Source of the DNA: Hamadaea sp.
Lineage (GTDB): Bacteria > Actinomycetota > Actinomycetes > Mycobacteriales > Micromonosporaceae
Reading direction: 5' to 3'
Assembly: GCF_013362815.1 (NCBI RefSeq)
Contig: NZ_JABFVK010000023.1
Location: 40,465-104,464, forward strand
DNA length: 64,000 nt
Positions 16,300 through 26,223 of the stretch are shown here, one piece after another (within the stretch, counting starts at the first letter, position 1; every line of letters begins with the position of its first letter). The translations under genes and the position numbers were made by a program. The notes beneath the pieces were generated by a model, which was given only the letters and a program-made list of their open reading frames with translations, was not told the origin of the DNA and ran no database searches.

Positions 16300-18447
16300 A
16301 TGTGGGGAAGGTTCATCCAGCGATTCCGCTGGCCTGTCCTGCTCGTCGCAATCGGCGTGGTGATCGTCAGCGCGGTCTGGGGCACCGGCGTCTTCAGCAA
16401 GCTCACCGGCAGTGGTTTCGAGAATCGGGCGAGTGAGTCCTACCAGGCCACCGTCAAGATCAAAGAAGTCTTCGGGGACCAGAGCATCGATCTGATCGCG
16501 CTCTACACCGCGCCGGACGGCAAGCAGATCTCGGACTACTCCGCCGCGGTCACGAGCACGCTGACCAACCTGAAGGCGAATCCCGAGGTGTCCGAGGTCA
16601 TGTGGGACCCGAGCCGGATGACCTCGACCGACGGCCACTCCACCTATGCCGCGATCCGTCTGCACGGCGACGATCAGGACGCCAAGCGCGAGATCTACGA
16701 CGATCTGCGGCCGTCGCTCGACGTGCCCGGGGTGACCACCGAGGTCGGCGGTGCGATCGCGTTCCTCAAGTCGGTCAACGCGCAGACCAGTGAGGACATC
16801 GCCTTCGCCGAGACCATCTCGATGCCGATTCTGTTGCTGTTGCTGCTGTTCATCTTCCGAGGGCTGGTCGCCGCCGTCACGCCGCTGATCGTCGGGGTGA
16901 TCGCCACGCTCGGCGCATTCGCCGCGGTCCGGCTCATCACTTACGCCACCGACGTCTCGGTCTTCGCGATCAACATCATCACCATCCTCGGTCTCGGCAT
17001 GGCGATCGACTACGCGTTGTTCATCGTCAGCCGCTTCCGTGAAGAGCTCGCCGCCGGGCTCGACACACCCGCCGCGATCACGCGTACCCTCCAGACCGCT
17101 GGGCGCACCGTCCTGGTCTCGGGCCTCACCATCGTGCTCGCGCTTTCCTCACTGCTCGTGTTCCCCCAGGTCTTCCTGCGGTCCATGGGCTTCGGGGGGA
17201 TGGCGGCCGTGGGCGTCGCCATGCTCGCGTCCCTCACCGTCCTGCCCGCGTTTCTCGCGCTCCTCGGTCCGCGCATCAACGCGGGTCGTCTCCGATTTGG
17301 TACGCGTAAAGCAGCGACCGAATCCGCGAGTGAGGAACGGGGAACCTGGGGCCGGTTGGCGCACAGTGTGATGAAGCGGCCGGTGGCGTACGCCGTCGCC
17401 GTGGCCGCGGTCCTCATCACCATCGCGTTGCCGGCGCTGCGCATCAACTTCGGCGGGTTCGACGAGCGGCTGCTGCCCCCGGATTCGACCGTACGCACGG
17501 TGAACGACCGGCTCGACTCGGGCTTCACCGGCGCCACCACGGATTACCCGATTCAGATCCTGGCGACTGGCGACGCACCGAGCTCCTATGTGGACCAGAT
17601 CCGGGCGGTCGACGGAGTGACCGGCGCGAACGTCGTGGCGACCAAGGACGGGGTCACCTTGATCACGGTCGACTACGACGGCGACCCGTCCGAGGCGGCC
17701 ACCCGGGACATCGTCCGGGATCTGCGCGACCTCCCGCCCCCGGCCGGTACGCATACCCAGGTGTCGGGGCGCGCCGCGATGGATCTCGACCTGCTCGACA
17801 GCCTCGGCGAGCGACTGCCCTGGGCGGCGTTGGTCATGGCGGGTGCGACGTTCCTGCTGCTGTTCCTGGCCTTCGGCTCGGTGGTGCTGCCGATCAAGGC
17901 GGTGGTGATGAACCTGATCTCCATCGGCGCGAGCTTCGGCGTGATCGTCTGGGGCTTCCAGGAGGGCCACCTGGCCGGGGCCATGGGCTTCACCAGCACC
18001 GGCTTCCTCGATCCGACCAACCTCGTGCTCATCCTGGTCATCCTGTTCGGGCTGGCCACCGACTACGAGGTGTTCCTGCTCTCCCGCATCCGGGAGGAGT
18101 GGGACGCCACCGGCGACAACACTCGGGCGGTGGCGCGGGGCGTACAGCACACGGGCGGGATCATCACCGCGGCCGCGCTGCTGCTGGCGATCGTGGTCGG
18201 CGGGTTCGCCACCGGCGAGATGGCCTTCGTGAAGATGATGGGCGTCGGCATGCTCGTCGCGATCCTCGTCGACGCGACGCTGGTCCGGATGATCCTGGTA
18301 CCGGCGACGATGCGGCTGCTCGGCCGGTTCAACTGGTGGGCGCCCGGTCCGCTGGGGGCGGTCTACCGGCGGTTCGGCATCAAACACGACGCCGCCGCGG
18401 CCACCCCCGATCCCACCGGCACCCGCGAAACCGTCCTGACCCGTTGA
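16300..18447 (+). CDS. MMPL family RND transporter
   Basis: The 715-residue inner-membrane protein has the duplicated MMPL architecture: a helix, a large extracytoplasmic domain and a helix bundle, twice, with about 12 helices in all. Both proton-relay segments are visible, GLGMAIDYALFIVSR (about residue 231) and GLATDYEVFLLSRI (about 585), with the Asp-Tyr pairs typical of MmpL proteins. Relatives export lipids or drugs; the cargo cannot be told from sequence. The ATG has a GGGGGAGG site. It is controlled by a TetR-type operator, and its stop codon lies inside the first arm of a large inverted repeat. Confidence 0.9.
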   Translation: MWGRFIQRFRWPVLLVAIGVVIVSAVWGTGVFSKLTGSGFENRASESYQATVKIKEVFGDQSIDLIALYTAPDGKQISDYSAAVTSTLTNLKANPEVSEVMWDPSRMTSTDGHSTYAAIRLHGDDQDAKREIYDDLRPSLDVPGVTTEVGGAIAFLKSVNAQTSEDIAFAETISMPILLLLLLFIFRGLVAAVTPLIVGVIATLGAFAAVRLITYATDVSVFAINIITILGLGMAIDYALFIVSRFREELAAGLDTPAAITRTLQTAGRTVLVSGLTIVLALSSLLVFPQVFLRSMGFGGMAAVGVAMLASLTVLPAFLALLGPRINAGRLRFGTRKAATESASEERGTWGRLAHSVMKRPVAYAVAVAAVLITIALPALRINFGGFDERLLPPDSTVRTVNDRLDSGFTGATTDYPIQILATGDAPSSYVDQIRAVDGVTGANVVATKDGVTLITVDYDGDPSEAATRDIVRDLRDLPPPAGTHTQVSGRAAMDLDLLDSLGERLPWAALVMAGATFLLLFLAFGSVVLPIKAVVMNLISIGASFGVIVWGFQEGHLAGAMGFTSTGFLDPTNLVLILVILFGLATDYEVFLLSRIREEWDATGDNTRAVARGVQHTGGIITAAALLLAIVVGGFATGEMAFVKMMGVGMLVAILVDATLVRMILVPATMRLLGRFNWWAPGPLGAVYRRFGIKHDAAAATPDPTGTRETVLTR

Positions 18448-18584
18448 TCATGAACCCAGGGTCCCCTTTGATGGCGTGTCGCACCCTCTTTGGCCGTGAT
18501 CAACCACGCGGCGGCGCCGCGTTGATCACGACCGAGGGTGCGCCGACACGCCGCCGGGTGGGACCCTGGGTTCATGATCAACGG
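18441..18584. repeat. Family B inverted repeat, copy B1 (144 bp)
   Basis: The outer arms of 25 bp (18441-18465 and 18560-18584) are perfect complements and contain CCGTTGATCATGAACCCAGG. Inside are GGCGTGTCG paired with CGACACGCC, and a core of CGTGATCAAC, GC-rich centre, GTTGATCACG. The MMPL stop codon TGA (18445-18447) is part of the left arm. The element separates two genes on the same strand. It shares the modules GATCATGAAC, GTGATCAAC and GGTGTGTCG or GGCGTGTCG with copies at 32039 and 42110. Confidence 0.88.
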
Positions 18585-18613
18585 GGTGCGGGGACGGGCG
18601 TTACCGTTGTCGG

Positions 18614-19171
18614 GTGATTTTCGAGACCGAGCGCCTGATCGTCCGTGAGTGGCGCGACACCCCCGACGATCTCGACCGGGTCTTCGAGATCTACCGGCAC
18701 GACGAGGTCACCCGCTGGATCGGGATGGAAGAACCGCTCAAGAGCCCGGACGAGGCGCGTACGGTCATGACTCGTTGGCAGGCCCGCTACGAGAAGAACG
18801 AGCACAAGTACGGCCCGTGGGCGATGGAGATCAAGGCGAGCGGGATCGTGGCCGGAACGGTGCTGCTCGGGCCGCTCCCGGAGCCGTCCGACGGGAGCGA
18901 GGGCCGGGGCGAGATCGAGGTCGGCTGGCACCTCCATCCCGACTCCTGGGGGCACGGGTACGCGACCGAGGCCGCCCGCGGCGCACTGGAACTCGCGTTC
19001 GGCCGCTACGAGGTGCCCGAGGTGTACGCGGTGGCGTACCCCACGAACGAGCGATCGATCGCCGTCATGCAGCGGCTGGGCATGTCCCCCCGAGGATTGA
19101 CTACTCGCTGGTACGGCCGGGAAGCGCAGTGTTACGTCACTCTGCCGAGGCAGCGGGCCGCATCGAATTGA
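18614..19171 (+). CDS. GNAT family N-acetyltransferase (RimJ/RimL type)
   Basis: The 185-residue protein begins MIFETERLIVREWRDTPDD, the classic start of RimJ/RimL-like GNAT enzymes. The acetyl-CoA-binding motif is GHGYATEAARGALELAF, and VYAVAYPTNERSIAVMQRLG is the family's motif B. Such proteins acetylate amino groups of proteins or small molecules; the substrate is unknown. The GTG start has a -10-like TACCGT (18602-18607) six bases before it and no ribosome site, which suggests a leaderless mRNA. It lies between the B1 repeat and dxr. Confidence 0.88.
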   Translation: MIFETERLIVREWRDTPDDLDRVFEIYRHDEVTRWIGMEEPLKSPDEARTVMTRWQARYEKNEHKYGPWAMEIKASGIVAGTVLLGPLPEPSDGSEGRGEIEVGWHLHPDSWGHGYATEAARGALELAFGRYEVPEVYAVAYPTNERSIAVMQRLGMSPRGLTTRWYGREAQCYVTLPRQRAASN

Positions 19172-19182
19172 TCTTGAACGGG

Positions 19183-19188
19183 TAGACT
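19183..19188 (+). promoter_or_regulatory. dxr -10 box TAGACT (leaderless-type)
   Basis: TAGACT perfectly matches the common actinobacterial -10 sequence and is followed after seven bases by the GTG at 19196. No convincing -35 or ribosome site is present. The promoter begins just after the end of the acetyltransferase gene. Confidence 0.6.
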
Positions 19189-19195
19189 CGTGCTT

Positions 19196-20398
19196 GTGAG
19201 CGAACCCCGCGCCATCGTCCTGCTCGGCTCGACCGGATCGATCGGTACGCAGGCGATCGACATCGTCCGGGCGAACCCGGATCGGTTCCGGGTGGTCGGG
19301 ATCGGCGCAGGAGGCGGCAACGTGGAGTTGCTGGCCGCGCAGGCGCTGTCGCTCGAGGTCGACGTCGTCGGGGTCGCCAAGGCCAGCGCCGTTCAAGATC
19401 TGCAGCTCGCCTTCTACGCCGAGGCCGCCCGCCGGGGGTACGCCACCGGTGAGTTCAAGATCCCGAAGATCCTCGCCGGTCCGCAGGCCATGGCCGAGCT
19501 GGCCGAATGGCCCGCCGACGTCGTGCTCAACGGGGTCGTGGGTTCGCTGGGACTCGCTCCGACGCTGGCCGCTCTGCGGGCTGGTCGCGTACTCGCGCTG
19601 GCTAACAAGGAGTCGCTCGTAGCTGGTGGGCCCCTCGTGCGTGCGGTAGCCGCGAAGGGGCAGATCGTGCCCGTGGACAGCGAGCATTCCGCGCTGGCCC
19701 AGTGCCTGCTGGCGGGTGACCGGGCCGAGGTCCGCAAGCTGATCCTCACGGCGAGCGGGGGCGCGTTCCGCGACCGCCGGCGCACCGAGCTGGCCGGCGT
19801 CACCTATGAAGAGGCGCTCAAGCACCCCACCTGGGACATGGGACCGGTCGTCACGATCAACTCGGCGACCCTGGTGAACAAGGCGCTCGAAGTGATCGAG
19901 GCGCACGAGTTGTTCGACGTGAGCTACGACGACATCGAGGTCACGGTCCACCCGCAGTCGGTGATCCACTCCCTCGTCGAGTACGCGGACGGCTCGACCA
20001 TCGCCCAGGCGAGCCCGCCGGACATGCACCTGCCGATCGCGCTGGCCCTCGACTGGCCGCGTCGAGTCGCTGGAGCGGCCGCGCCGGTGGACTGGACGAT
20101 GGCCCACAACTGGGAGTTCCGGCCCCTCGACACCGAGGCCTTCCCCGCGATCGAGCTGGCCAAGCAGGCCGGCCGCACCGGCCGCTGCCGGCCGGCGATC
20201 TTCAACGCGGCGAACGAGGAGTGCGTCGCAGCCTTCTCACAGGGACGACTGCCATTCTTGGCGATCGTGGACACGGTCGCCGAGGTCCTCGCCGACGCAC
20301 CGGAACTCGACGAACCGGGTACCGTCGAGGACGTGCTCGCCGCCGAGGAGTGGGCACGCACTCGGGCGACCGAGCTGATCGTCGGGAAGGGTTCTTGA
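19196..20398 (+). CDS. dxr: 1-deoxy-D-xylulose-5-phosphate reductoisomerase
   Basis: Dxr converts DXP to 2-C-methyl-D-erythritol 4-phosphate with NADPH, the committed step of the MEP isoprenoid pathway. The 400-residue protein has the NADPH-binding GSTGSIGTQ, the NKESLVAGG and ASGGAFRD active-site segments, [12 protein letters not shown] with metal-binding residues, and HPQSVIHS. The GTG at 19196 is preferred because TAGACT stands seven bases before it; GTG at 19190 would add two residues. The stop overlaps the next start (TGATG), and ispG, another MEP enzyme, follows one gene later. Confidence 0.97.
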   Translation: MSEPRAIVLLGSTGSIGTQAIDIVRANPDRFRVVGIGAGGGNVELLAAQALSLEVDVVGVAKASAVQDLQLAFYAEAARRGYATGEFKIPKILAGPQAMAELAEWPADVVLNGVVGSLGLAPTLAALRAGRVLALANKESLVAGGPLVRAVAAKGQIVPVDSEHSALAQCLLAGDRAEVRKLILTASGGAFRDRRRTELAGVTYEEALKHPTWDMGPVVTINSATLVNKALEVIEAHELFDVSYDDIEVTVHPQSVIHSLVEYADGSTIAQASPPDMHLPIALALDWPRRVAGAAAPVDWTMAHNWEFRPLDTEAFPAIELAKQAGRTGRCRPAIFNAANEECVAAFSQGRLPFLAIVDTVAEVLADAPELDEPGTVEDVLAAEEWARTRATELIVGKGS

Positions 20399-21633
20399 TG
20401 CTGATTCTGGGGATCGCCCTCGGCGCCTTGGCCATCCTGGTCTCGGTCTCGTTGCACGAGGCCGGGCACATGTTGACCGCCAAGATGTTCGGGATGAAGG
20501 TCACCCGCTACTTCATCGGCTTCGGCCCGACCCTGTGGTCGTTCAAGAAGGGCGAGACCGAGTACGGGATCAAGGGCATCCCGCTGGGCGGCTTCGTCAA
20601 GATCACCGGAATGACTCCGCAGGAGGAGGATGCCGACGACCCGCGGGCGATGTGGCGTTACCCGGTCTGGAAGCGGACCATCGTCATGGTCGCCGGCTCA
20701 GTGGTGCACTTCATCCTGGCGTTCCTGATCTTCTGGTTCGTCGCGGCGAACTTCGCCCTGGCCAACCCCGACAACCCCGGGCCGAACGTGGCGGACCAGA
20801 CCGCCTCGCCGGCGTACCTCACGGTGGCGCCGTGCGTGCAGAAGGATCTGAACACGCCGTGCACCACGACCGACGGCCCGGCGAAGGCGGCCGGGCTGCA
20901 GGACGGCGACTTGGTGACCCAGGTCGGCACGACGACGATCACCAAGTACGGCGATCTGGTCACGGCCATCCGGGCGCTCGCTCCGGGTACGCCGACGCAG
21001 TTCACCTATGTCCGTGACGGGCAGACCCACACCACCACGGTGACCCCGGCCGAGGCCCAGCGGCCGCCGATCGACGACGACAACGGCGAAGTCAAGAAGG
21101 TCGCCGCGATCGGCGTCGGAGTCGGCTACGACCCCAGCAAGCCCAAGACCGTCGAGTACAACGCCATCGAGGCCCTGCCGGTGGCCGGCGACCAGATGAA
21201 GGCCGCCGCGACCGGCGTCGTGACCTCGATCAAGAACCTGCCCAACAAGATCCCCGGCCTGATCGACGCGATCGGGGGCGGTCAGCGCGACGCCGACAGC
21301 CCGGTCAGCGTGGTCGGTGCGAGCCGGCTCACCGGCGAAGCGATCGAACGCGGGTTCTGGGAGATCGCCCTGCTGATCATCGCGGGGCTGAACTTCTTCG
21401 TCGGCGTCTTCAACTTGTTGCCGCTGCTCCCGCTGGACGGCGGCCACATCGCGATCGCCTGGTTCGAGCGCGCGCGGTCGTGGCTGTACGCGCGGCTCGG
21501 CAAGCGTGACCCAGGTCGCGTGGACTACTACAAGCTGATGCCCCTGACGTACGCCGTAATCTTGGTGTTCGGTGCGTTCACCCTGCTGACCGTCACCGCT
21601 GACGTCGTCAATCCCATCACGATCTTCAAGTGA
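20398..21633 (+). CDS. rip: Site-2 protease, M50 family (Rip1/RseP-type)
   Basis: This 411-residue membrane metalloprotease cleaves substrates such as anti-sigma factors within the membrane. The first helix holds the zinc motif HEAGH (residues 20-24). A PDZ domain occupies about residues 130-215, with the ligand-loop-like [15 protein letters not shown]. The third zinc ligand lies in [11 protein letters not shown] in a late helix. There are four core membrane helices. The ATG overlaps the dxr stop by one base. The dxr-rip-ispG order is conserved in actinobacteria, including Mycobacterium, where Rip1 controls several sigma factors. Confidence 0.95.
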   Translation: MLILGIALGALAILVSVSLHEAGHMLTAKMFGMKVTRYFIGFGPTLWSFKKGETEYGIKGIPLGGFVKITGMTPQEEDADDPRAMWRYPVWKRTIVMVAGSVVHFILAFLIFWFVAANFALANPDNPGPNVADQTASPAYLTVAPCVQKDLNTPCTTTDGPAKAAGLQDGDLVTQVGTTTITKYGDLVTAIRALAPGTPTQFTYVRDGQTHTTTVTPAEAQRPPIDDDNGEVKKVAAIGVGVGYDPSKPKTVEYNAIEALPVAGDQMKAAATGVVTSIKNLPNKIPGLIDAIGGGQRDADSPVSVVGASRLTGEAIERGFWEIALLIIAGLNFFVGVFNLLPLLPLDGGHIAIAWFERARSWLYARLGKRDPGRVDYYKLMPLTYAVILVFGAFTLLTVTADVVNPITIFK

Positions 21634-21640
21634 GAGAGCT

Positions 21641-22810
21641 GTGACCGCGATCAACCTCGGTATGCCGGCAACTCCTCCGCCCGCCCTAGCTCCCCGTCGC
21701 CAGAGCCGTCAGATCATGGTCGGTTCGGTGCCGGTCGGCGGTGGCGCGCCGGTCAGCGTGCAGTCCATGACGACCACGCTGACCGCCGACGTCAACGCCA
21801 CCCTGCAGCAGATCGCCCAGCTCACGACGAGCGGCTGCCAGATCGTCCGGGTCGCGGTGCCCAGCCAGGACGACGTCGAGGCGCTCCCCGCGATCGCCAA
21901 GAAGTCGCAGATCCCGGTCATCGCCGACATCCACTTCCAGCCCAAATACGTGTTCGCCGCGATCGACGCGGGCTGCGCCGCCGTACGCGTGAACCCGGGC
22001 AACATCCGTCAGTTCGACGACAAGGTGAAGGAGATCGCCAAGGCGGCCTCCGACGCGGGCGTGCCGATCCGGATCGGCGTGAACGCGGGCTCCCTCGACA
22101 AGCGGCTGCTCGAGAAGTACGGCAAAGCCACCGCCGAGGCCCTGGTCGAAAGCGCGCTGTGGGAGTGCTCGCTGTTCGAGGAGCACGGCTTCCGGGACAT
22201 CAAGATCAGTGTGAAGCACAACGACCCGGTCGTCATGATCCGGGCGTACCGGCAGCTGGCGGAGCAGTGCGACTATCCGCTGCACCTCGGCGTGACCGAG
22301 GCCGGACCGGCGTTCCAGGGCACGATCAAGTCGGCGGTCGCCTTCGGCGCGCTGCTCGCCGAAGGGGTCGGTGACACGATCCGGGTCTCGCTCTCGGCCC
22401 CGCCGGTCGAGGAAGTCAAGGTCGGCCACGCCATCCTGGAGTCGCTGGGGCTGAAGGAGCGCGGTCTGGAGATCGTCTCCTGCCCGTCCTGCGGCCGCGC
22501 CCAGGTCGACGTGTACACCCTGGCCGAGCAGGTCACCGCAGCTCTCGAGGGCTTCCCGGCTCCGCTGCGCGTCGCCGTCATGGGCTGCGTCGTGAACGGC
22601 CCGGGGGAGGCTCGCGAGGCCGACCTCGGAGTCGCCTCCGGCAACGGCAAGGGCCAGATCTTCGTCAAGGGTGAGGTCATCAAGACCGTGCCCGAGTCGC
22701 AGATCGTCGAGACCCTGGTGGAGGAGGCGCTGAAGCTCTCCGTCCAGATGGGCGTCGAGCTCCCCGACGAGCTCCGCGAACTCGCCGGACCGGTAGTTTC
22801 CGTCCACTGA
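21641..22810 (+). CDS. ispG: 4-hydroxy-3-methylbut-2-en-1-yl diphosphate synthase (IspG/GcpE)
   Basis: IspG reduces ME-cPP to HMBPP, the penultimate step of the MEP pathway, using a [4Fe-4S] cluster and an external electron donor. The 389-residue protein has the TIM-barrel N-terminal half with [17 protein letters not shown] and [10 protein letters not shown], and the cluster-binding half with CPSCGR and GCVVNGPGE; the Cys pair and single Cys bind iron. The start is GTG with a short GAGAG site, 7 bases after rip. It ends at a strong bidirectional terminator facing padR. Confidence 0.97.
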   Translation: MTAINLGMPATPPPALAPRRQSRQIMVGSVPVGGGAPVSVQSMTTTLTADVNATLQQIAQLTTSGCQIVRVAVPSQDDVEALPAIAKKSQIPVIADIHFQPKYVFAAIDAGCAAVRVNPGNIRQFDDKVKEIAKAASDAGVPIRIGVNAGSLDKRLLEKYGKATAEALVESALWECSLFEEHGFRDIKISVKHNDPVVMIRAYRQLAEQCDYPLHLGVTEAGPAFQGTIKSAVAFGALLAEGVGDTIRVSLSAPPVEEVKVGHAILESLGLKERGLEIVSCPSCGRAQVDVYTLAEQVTAALEGFPAPLRVAVMGCVVNGPGEAREADLGVASGNGKGQIFVKGEVIKTVPESQIVETLVEEALKLSVQMGVELPDELRELAGPVVSVH

Positions 22811-22878
22811 CGTCCCATGATCAGCGGAGAGATCGTGGGGTCATAGCACCGCGAAAACTCCGATGATCATGACACTCA

Positions 22879-22915
22879 GCGAAGAACCCCGCTCCACTCG
22901 AGCGGGGTTCTTCGC
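22879..22915. terminator. Bidirectional terminator between ispG and padR
   Basis: GCGAAGAACCCCGCT (22879-22893) and AGCGGGGTTCTTCGC (22901-22915) form a perfect 15-bp stem with a 7-base loop. It lies between two convergent genes, ending 7 bases before the padR stop codon. Confidence 0.85.
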
Positions 22916-22922
22916 GTCGGGC

Positions 22923-23537
22923 TTACTCCTCCGCGAGGATCGCGTAGAGCTTCCGGCGCGTCTCGTTGAGGATCTCCAGGGCGCGGGCGCGCTGCTCCGG
23001 CGTACCGGTGGCACCCACCTGGTGCAGGGCCTGCATGATCCCGAATCCGGCCTGACGGAAGTCCTGAGCCTCGCTGACCTCGTCGGCCGTGAACTCCTGC
23101 CACGGGGCGCGGTTGGTCTCGGCCTCGGCCGCGGTGCGGCCCGCCTCGGTCAGGGCGTAGCTCTTGCGGCCGCCCGATTCGGTGACCTCGACCAGGCCTT
23201 CGTCTTCCAGCAGCTGCAGGGTCGGGTACACCGAGCCCGGTGACGGCCGCCAGACGCCGCCGGTGCGGGTCTCCAGCTCGGAGATCATCTCGTAGCCGTG
23301 CATGGGACGCTCGGCGAGCAGGCCCAGGATCGCGGCGCGGACGTTGCCACGGCGTCCTCGGCCTCGACCGCCGCCGCGGCGACCGTGCGGTCCCGGCCCG
23401 AATCCGGGGCCGAAGCCCGGCATGGGCGGGAAGCCCGGCCGGCCGCCGAAGGCGAACTGCCGGTGCTCATGGTCATGGTGCGCGTGATGCGCTTCGCGAA
23501 GTCGTTCGCGCAGTTCTCGAGGGATGCGGTTCCTCAT
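22923..23537 (-). CDS. PadR family transcriptional regulator
   Basis: The 204-residue protein has an unusual N-terminal 65 residues: a His-rich patch (EAHHAHHDHEHRQ) followed by Gly/Phe/Pro repeats. Then comes the PadR winged helix (VRAAILGLLAERPMHGYEMI, PSPGSVYPTLQLLEDEGLV) and a C-terminal helical dimerisation segment. The His-rich part could bind a transition metal, by inference only. The start ATG has an AGGAGA site. The promoter region contains the palindrome CGATATATCG (23577-23586), a likely site for autoregulation. The next gene upstream is divergent. Confidence 0.9.
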   Translation of the reverse strand: MRNRIPRELRERLREAHHAHHDHEHRQFAFGGRPGFPPMPGFGPGFGPGPHGRRGGGRGRGRRGNVRAAILGLLAERPMHGYEMISELETRTGGVWRPSPGSVYPTLQLLEDEGLVEVTESGGRKSYALTEAGRTAAEAETNRAPWQEFTADEVSEAQDFRQAGFGIMQALHQVGATGTPEQRARALEILNETRRKLYAILAEE

Positions 23538-23576
23538 CTCGGTTCTCCTATCGTAGTTCTATCACCGATGCGTTAA

Positions 23577-23586
23577 CGATATATCG
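23577..23586. promoter_or_regulatory. Palindromic candidate PadR operator
   Basis: CGATATATCG is a perfect 10-bp palindrome, preceded by CGTTAACG at 23571-23578, in the short gap between padR and the divergent DUF4081 gene. AT-rich palindromes of this kind are common operators of PadR proteins. Its place upstream of padR suggests autoregulation. Confidence 0.4.
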
Positions 23587-23644
23587 GAAACTGATCGCCC
23601 GCAAGTGGTCGCGCGAACCTTCGTGTTCTGGCAGGCTGGAGGGC

Positions 23645-24481
23645 GTGCTCACGAAGTCGGCGGTCCGGCAGCTCGGCGAAGCCGAGAGACCGGAGATAGA
23701 GCGGCTGCTCACCTCGGACCCCTACATCGCTGCTCAGGTCTGGGAGCGGATCGCCGCGCGCGGGCTCGGCTGGTGGCGCTCCGACGGCCGCATCTACGGT
23801 TACGGTCCGCGCGGCCGGCTCGAATCGATCTGCTGGCTGGGCACTCAACTCACGCCGGTCGCCGCCACGAGCGACGCGATCGTCGCGTTCGCTGACGTGC
23901 TCGGGCGCTTCGGGCGTACCTGCACCAGCATCGTCGGCCAGCGCGACCAGGTCATCGACCTCTGGGATCGGCTCACGCCCCGGTGGGGGCGGGCTCGCGA
24001 CGTCCGCGCGGTGCAGCCGCTGCTGGTCGCTTCCGGTCCCGCGCCGGTTCCAGCCGATCCAGGGGTACGCCTTATGCGGGCGGACGAGATAGACGTCCTC
24101 TTCCCAGCGGCGGTCGCCATGTACACAGAGGAGGTCGGGGTTTCTCCGTTGGACGGTGGCCGGGGCTACCGACAGCGGGTCGCCGACCTCGTCAAATCCG
24201 GCCGGGCGTACGCCAAGATCGTCGACGGCCGGGTGGTGTTCAAGGCGGACCTGGCGGTCATCACTCCGCATACCGCTCAAGTGCAGGGCGTCTGGGTGGA
24301 TCCGAAGTGGCGGGGGCGGGGCATCGCGACCGCCGGTATGGCGGCAGTCGTCAACGACGCGCTGCGCCGGGTCGCCCCGACCGTGAGCCTCTACGTCAAC
24401 GATTACAACGTGCCCGCCCGGCGTGCGTACAAGAGTTGTGGGTTTCAGCAGGTCGCGGAGCTGGCGACGGTCCTGTTCTGA
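23645..24481 (+). CDS. DUF4081/GNAT domain protein
   Basis: The 278-residue protein has an N-terminal DUF4081 domain (VRQLGEAERPEIERLL through VIDLWDRLTPRWG) and a C-terminal GNAT acetyltransferase domain (VQGVWVDPKWRGRGIATAGM, then VSLYVNDYNVPARRAYKSCG). This two-domain protein is conserved next to the dxr-rip-ispG block in actinomycetes, but its substrate is unknown. The GTG start follows CAGGCT-GGAGGGC, which could serve as a ribosome site or as a -10 for a leaderless transcript. It is divergent from padR. Confidence 0.9.
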   Translation: MLTKSAVRQLGEAERPEIERLLTSDPYIAAQVWERIAARGLGWWRSDGRIYGYGPRGRLESICWLGTQLTPVAATSDAIVAFADVLGRFGRTCTSIVGQRDQVIDLWDRLTPRWGRARDVRAVQPLLVASGPAPVPADPGVRLMRADEIDVLFPAAVAMYTEEVGVSPLDGGRGYRQRVADLVKSGRAYAKIVDGRVVFKADLAVITPHTAQVQGVWVDPKWRGRGIATAGMAAVVNDALRRVAPTVSLYVNDYNVPARRAYKSCGFQQVAELATVLF

Positions 24482-24606
24482 GACGGCCGGGATCGAATCG
24501 CGGCACGCCGATGCCCGCGCATTTCGTTACTTTCCGCATATGAGCGACTACGTTGCGCAACGATAGAGGGGCAAGCAGGTTACTGGCGCAGAGGTGTGTG
24601 GGCCCG

Positions 24607-25140
24607 ATGGGGCGGATCGAGAAGAAGCTCTCCGACAGCACCACAAAGTACTACTGGTACCCCGGAGAGAAGCAGGAATGGATCCGCGCCGCAGTGTCGC
24701 TAGGTGTCGGCGTTGTCGTAGCCGCCCTGTTGATGCTGATGACCCACAACAGCGTGACCGCAGTCGTCATCGGCACCTCGGCCACTCTGGCGATGGCCGG
24801 CTTCAACTTCGGCCGTCGTGACTCCAAGGCTCTCGCCGGCTTTCCCGGCATGGTGGACAAGGCCGCTCGCCGGGCGGCGATCGGGCACACCGGCCGGGCG
24901 GCCTGGCGTGGTCTCGTGATGGGCGTCGGCAGCGCCGCGGCCGCCGTCCTCGTCATCAACCTGAGTCCCGAGGGCTGGCTCTACGACTGGCTGCTGCCGG
25001 TAGTCCCCGCCGTCGTCTGCGCGATCGCCCGGCAGATCGGGCTGGTCTGGGAGAAACTGGGCACGACGGTGGCGACCAAGGGCCCAGCCGCCGAACCTGC
25101 GAAGGCCGACCCGGCGAAGGCCGTCCCCACCGACGGGTAG
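24607..25140 (+). CDS. Four-helix membrane protein, unknown
   Basis: I do not recognise this gene. The 177-residue protein has a charged N-terminus (MGRIEKKLSDSTTKYYWYPG), hydrophobic helices at about residues 27-44, 48-68, 98-120 and 125-148, and a hydrophilic C-terminus with a repeated AEPAKADPAKA phrase. The ATG at 24607 is chosen; an in-frame start 18 codons earlier would add an Arg/Cys-rich stretch. It stands 63 bases before an ABC exporter operon on the same strand and could be co-transcribed, though no motif links it to transport. Confidence 0.65.
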   Translation: MGRIEKKLSDSTTKYYWYPGEKQEWIRAAVSLGVGVVVAALLMLMTHNSVTAVVIGTSATLAMAGFNFGRRDSKALAGFPGMVDKAARRAAIGHTGRAAWRGLVMGVGSAAAAVLVINLSPEGWLYDWLLPVVPAVVCAIARQIGLVWEKLGTTVATKGPAAEPAKADPAKAVPTDG

Positions 25141-25203
25141 CTGTGATGAAGCGCTCCCATAAAACCGGTTGGGCTGGTCGGGAACCGGTGGGAACATCCT
25201 CGG

Positions 25204-26223
25204 GTGGCGCTGCTCGAAGCTCATGATCTGACCAAGACCTTCCGCCGGCCCGAGAAAGATCCCGGGTTGCGCGGTTCGTTCAAGCATCTGTTCCAGCGCA
25301 AGTACAGCACCAAGACGGCGGTCGGCGGAGTCGATCTGTCCATTGAGGCCGGTGAGGCCGTCGCGTACGTGGGGCCCAACGGCGCCGGCAAGTCCACGAC
25401 GATCAAGCTGCTCACCGGCATCGTCGAGCCGACCAGCGGCGAAGTACGCATCGGGGGCCTGGTCCCGCACCGCAACCGGGTCGCCAACTCCCGGCAGATC
25501 GGCGTGCTGTTCGGCCAGCGTACGCAGTTGTGGTGGGACCTGCCCGTCCGGGAATCGCTGGCTCTCCTCCGGGACATGTACGACCTCAGCCCGGATCGTT
25601 TCCGTGCTCAGTTGAAGCGTTTCGACGAAGTGCTCGGCCTGGACGAGTTGCTACCGGTGGTGGCCCGCAAGCTGTCCCTCGGCCAGCGGATGCGCGCCGA
25701 TCTAGCCTGTGCGCTGCTGCACGATCCGCGGATCGTCTTCCTCGACGAACCCACCATCGGCCTCGACATCGCCGTCAAGGACCGCGTACGCGAGTTCCTC
25801 CGCCAGCTGAAGGCGGAGGGAACCACCATCATGCTGACGACGCACGACCTCGGCGACATCGAGGACACCTGCGAACGCATCGTCATCATCGACGGCGGCC
25901 GGGTCATCTACGACGGCTCGCTGGCCCAGGTGAAGGACCGGTACGCCCGCGAGCGCCGGGTGCATCTGCAATTGGGCTCGGAGCTGACCGTCACCGAGCT
26001 GGCGGACCGGTTTCCGCAGGCCACCGTAACCGCCGGGGCAGAAGGCCGCCGCGAGTTCACGATCGCCTTCGACAAGGCCGAGCTCACCGCAGGGGCCGTC
26101 CTGGCCGGCGTCGCCCAGATCGCCGAAGTGCTCGAAGTGAAGATTGACGAGCCCGCGATCGAAGACGTCGTCCGCAAGGTGTACGCCGGTGAACTCCTGC
26201 TCGCCGAGGGGAGTACGCCGTGA
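25204..26223 (+). CDS. ABC transporter ATP-binding protein (ABC-2 exporter type)
   Basis: The 339-residue ATPase has Walker A GPNGAGKST, the signature-like LSLGQRMRADLACALLHDP, Walker B IVFLDEPTIGLD and the H-loop LTTHD. Residues 1-35 include an insertion (PEKDPGLRGSFKHLFQRKYS) typical of NatA-like ATPases paired with PF06182-type permeases. A C-terminal regulatory domain of about 90 residues follows. It is the first gene of a three-gene exporter operon, and its stop overlaps the first permease as GTGA. The substrate is unknown. Confidence 0.92.
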   Translation: MALLEAHDLTKTFRRPEKDPGLRGSFKHLFQRKYSTKTAVGGVDLSIEAGEAVAYVGPNGAGKSTTIKLLTGIVEPTSGEVRIGGLVPHRNRVANSRQIGVLFGQRTQLWWDLPVRESLALLRDMYDLSPDRFRAQLKRFDEVLGLDELLPVVARKLSLGQRMRADLACALLHDPRIVFLDEPTIGLDIAVKDRVREFLRQLKAEGTTIMLTTHDLGDIEDTCERIVIIDGGRVIYDGSLAQVKDRYARERRVHLQLGSELTVTELADRFPQATVTAGAEGRREFTIAFDKAELTAGAVLAGVAQIAEVLEVKIDEPAIEDVVRKVYAGELLLAEGSTP

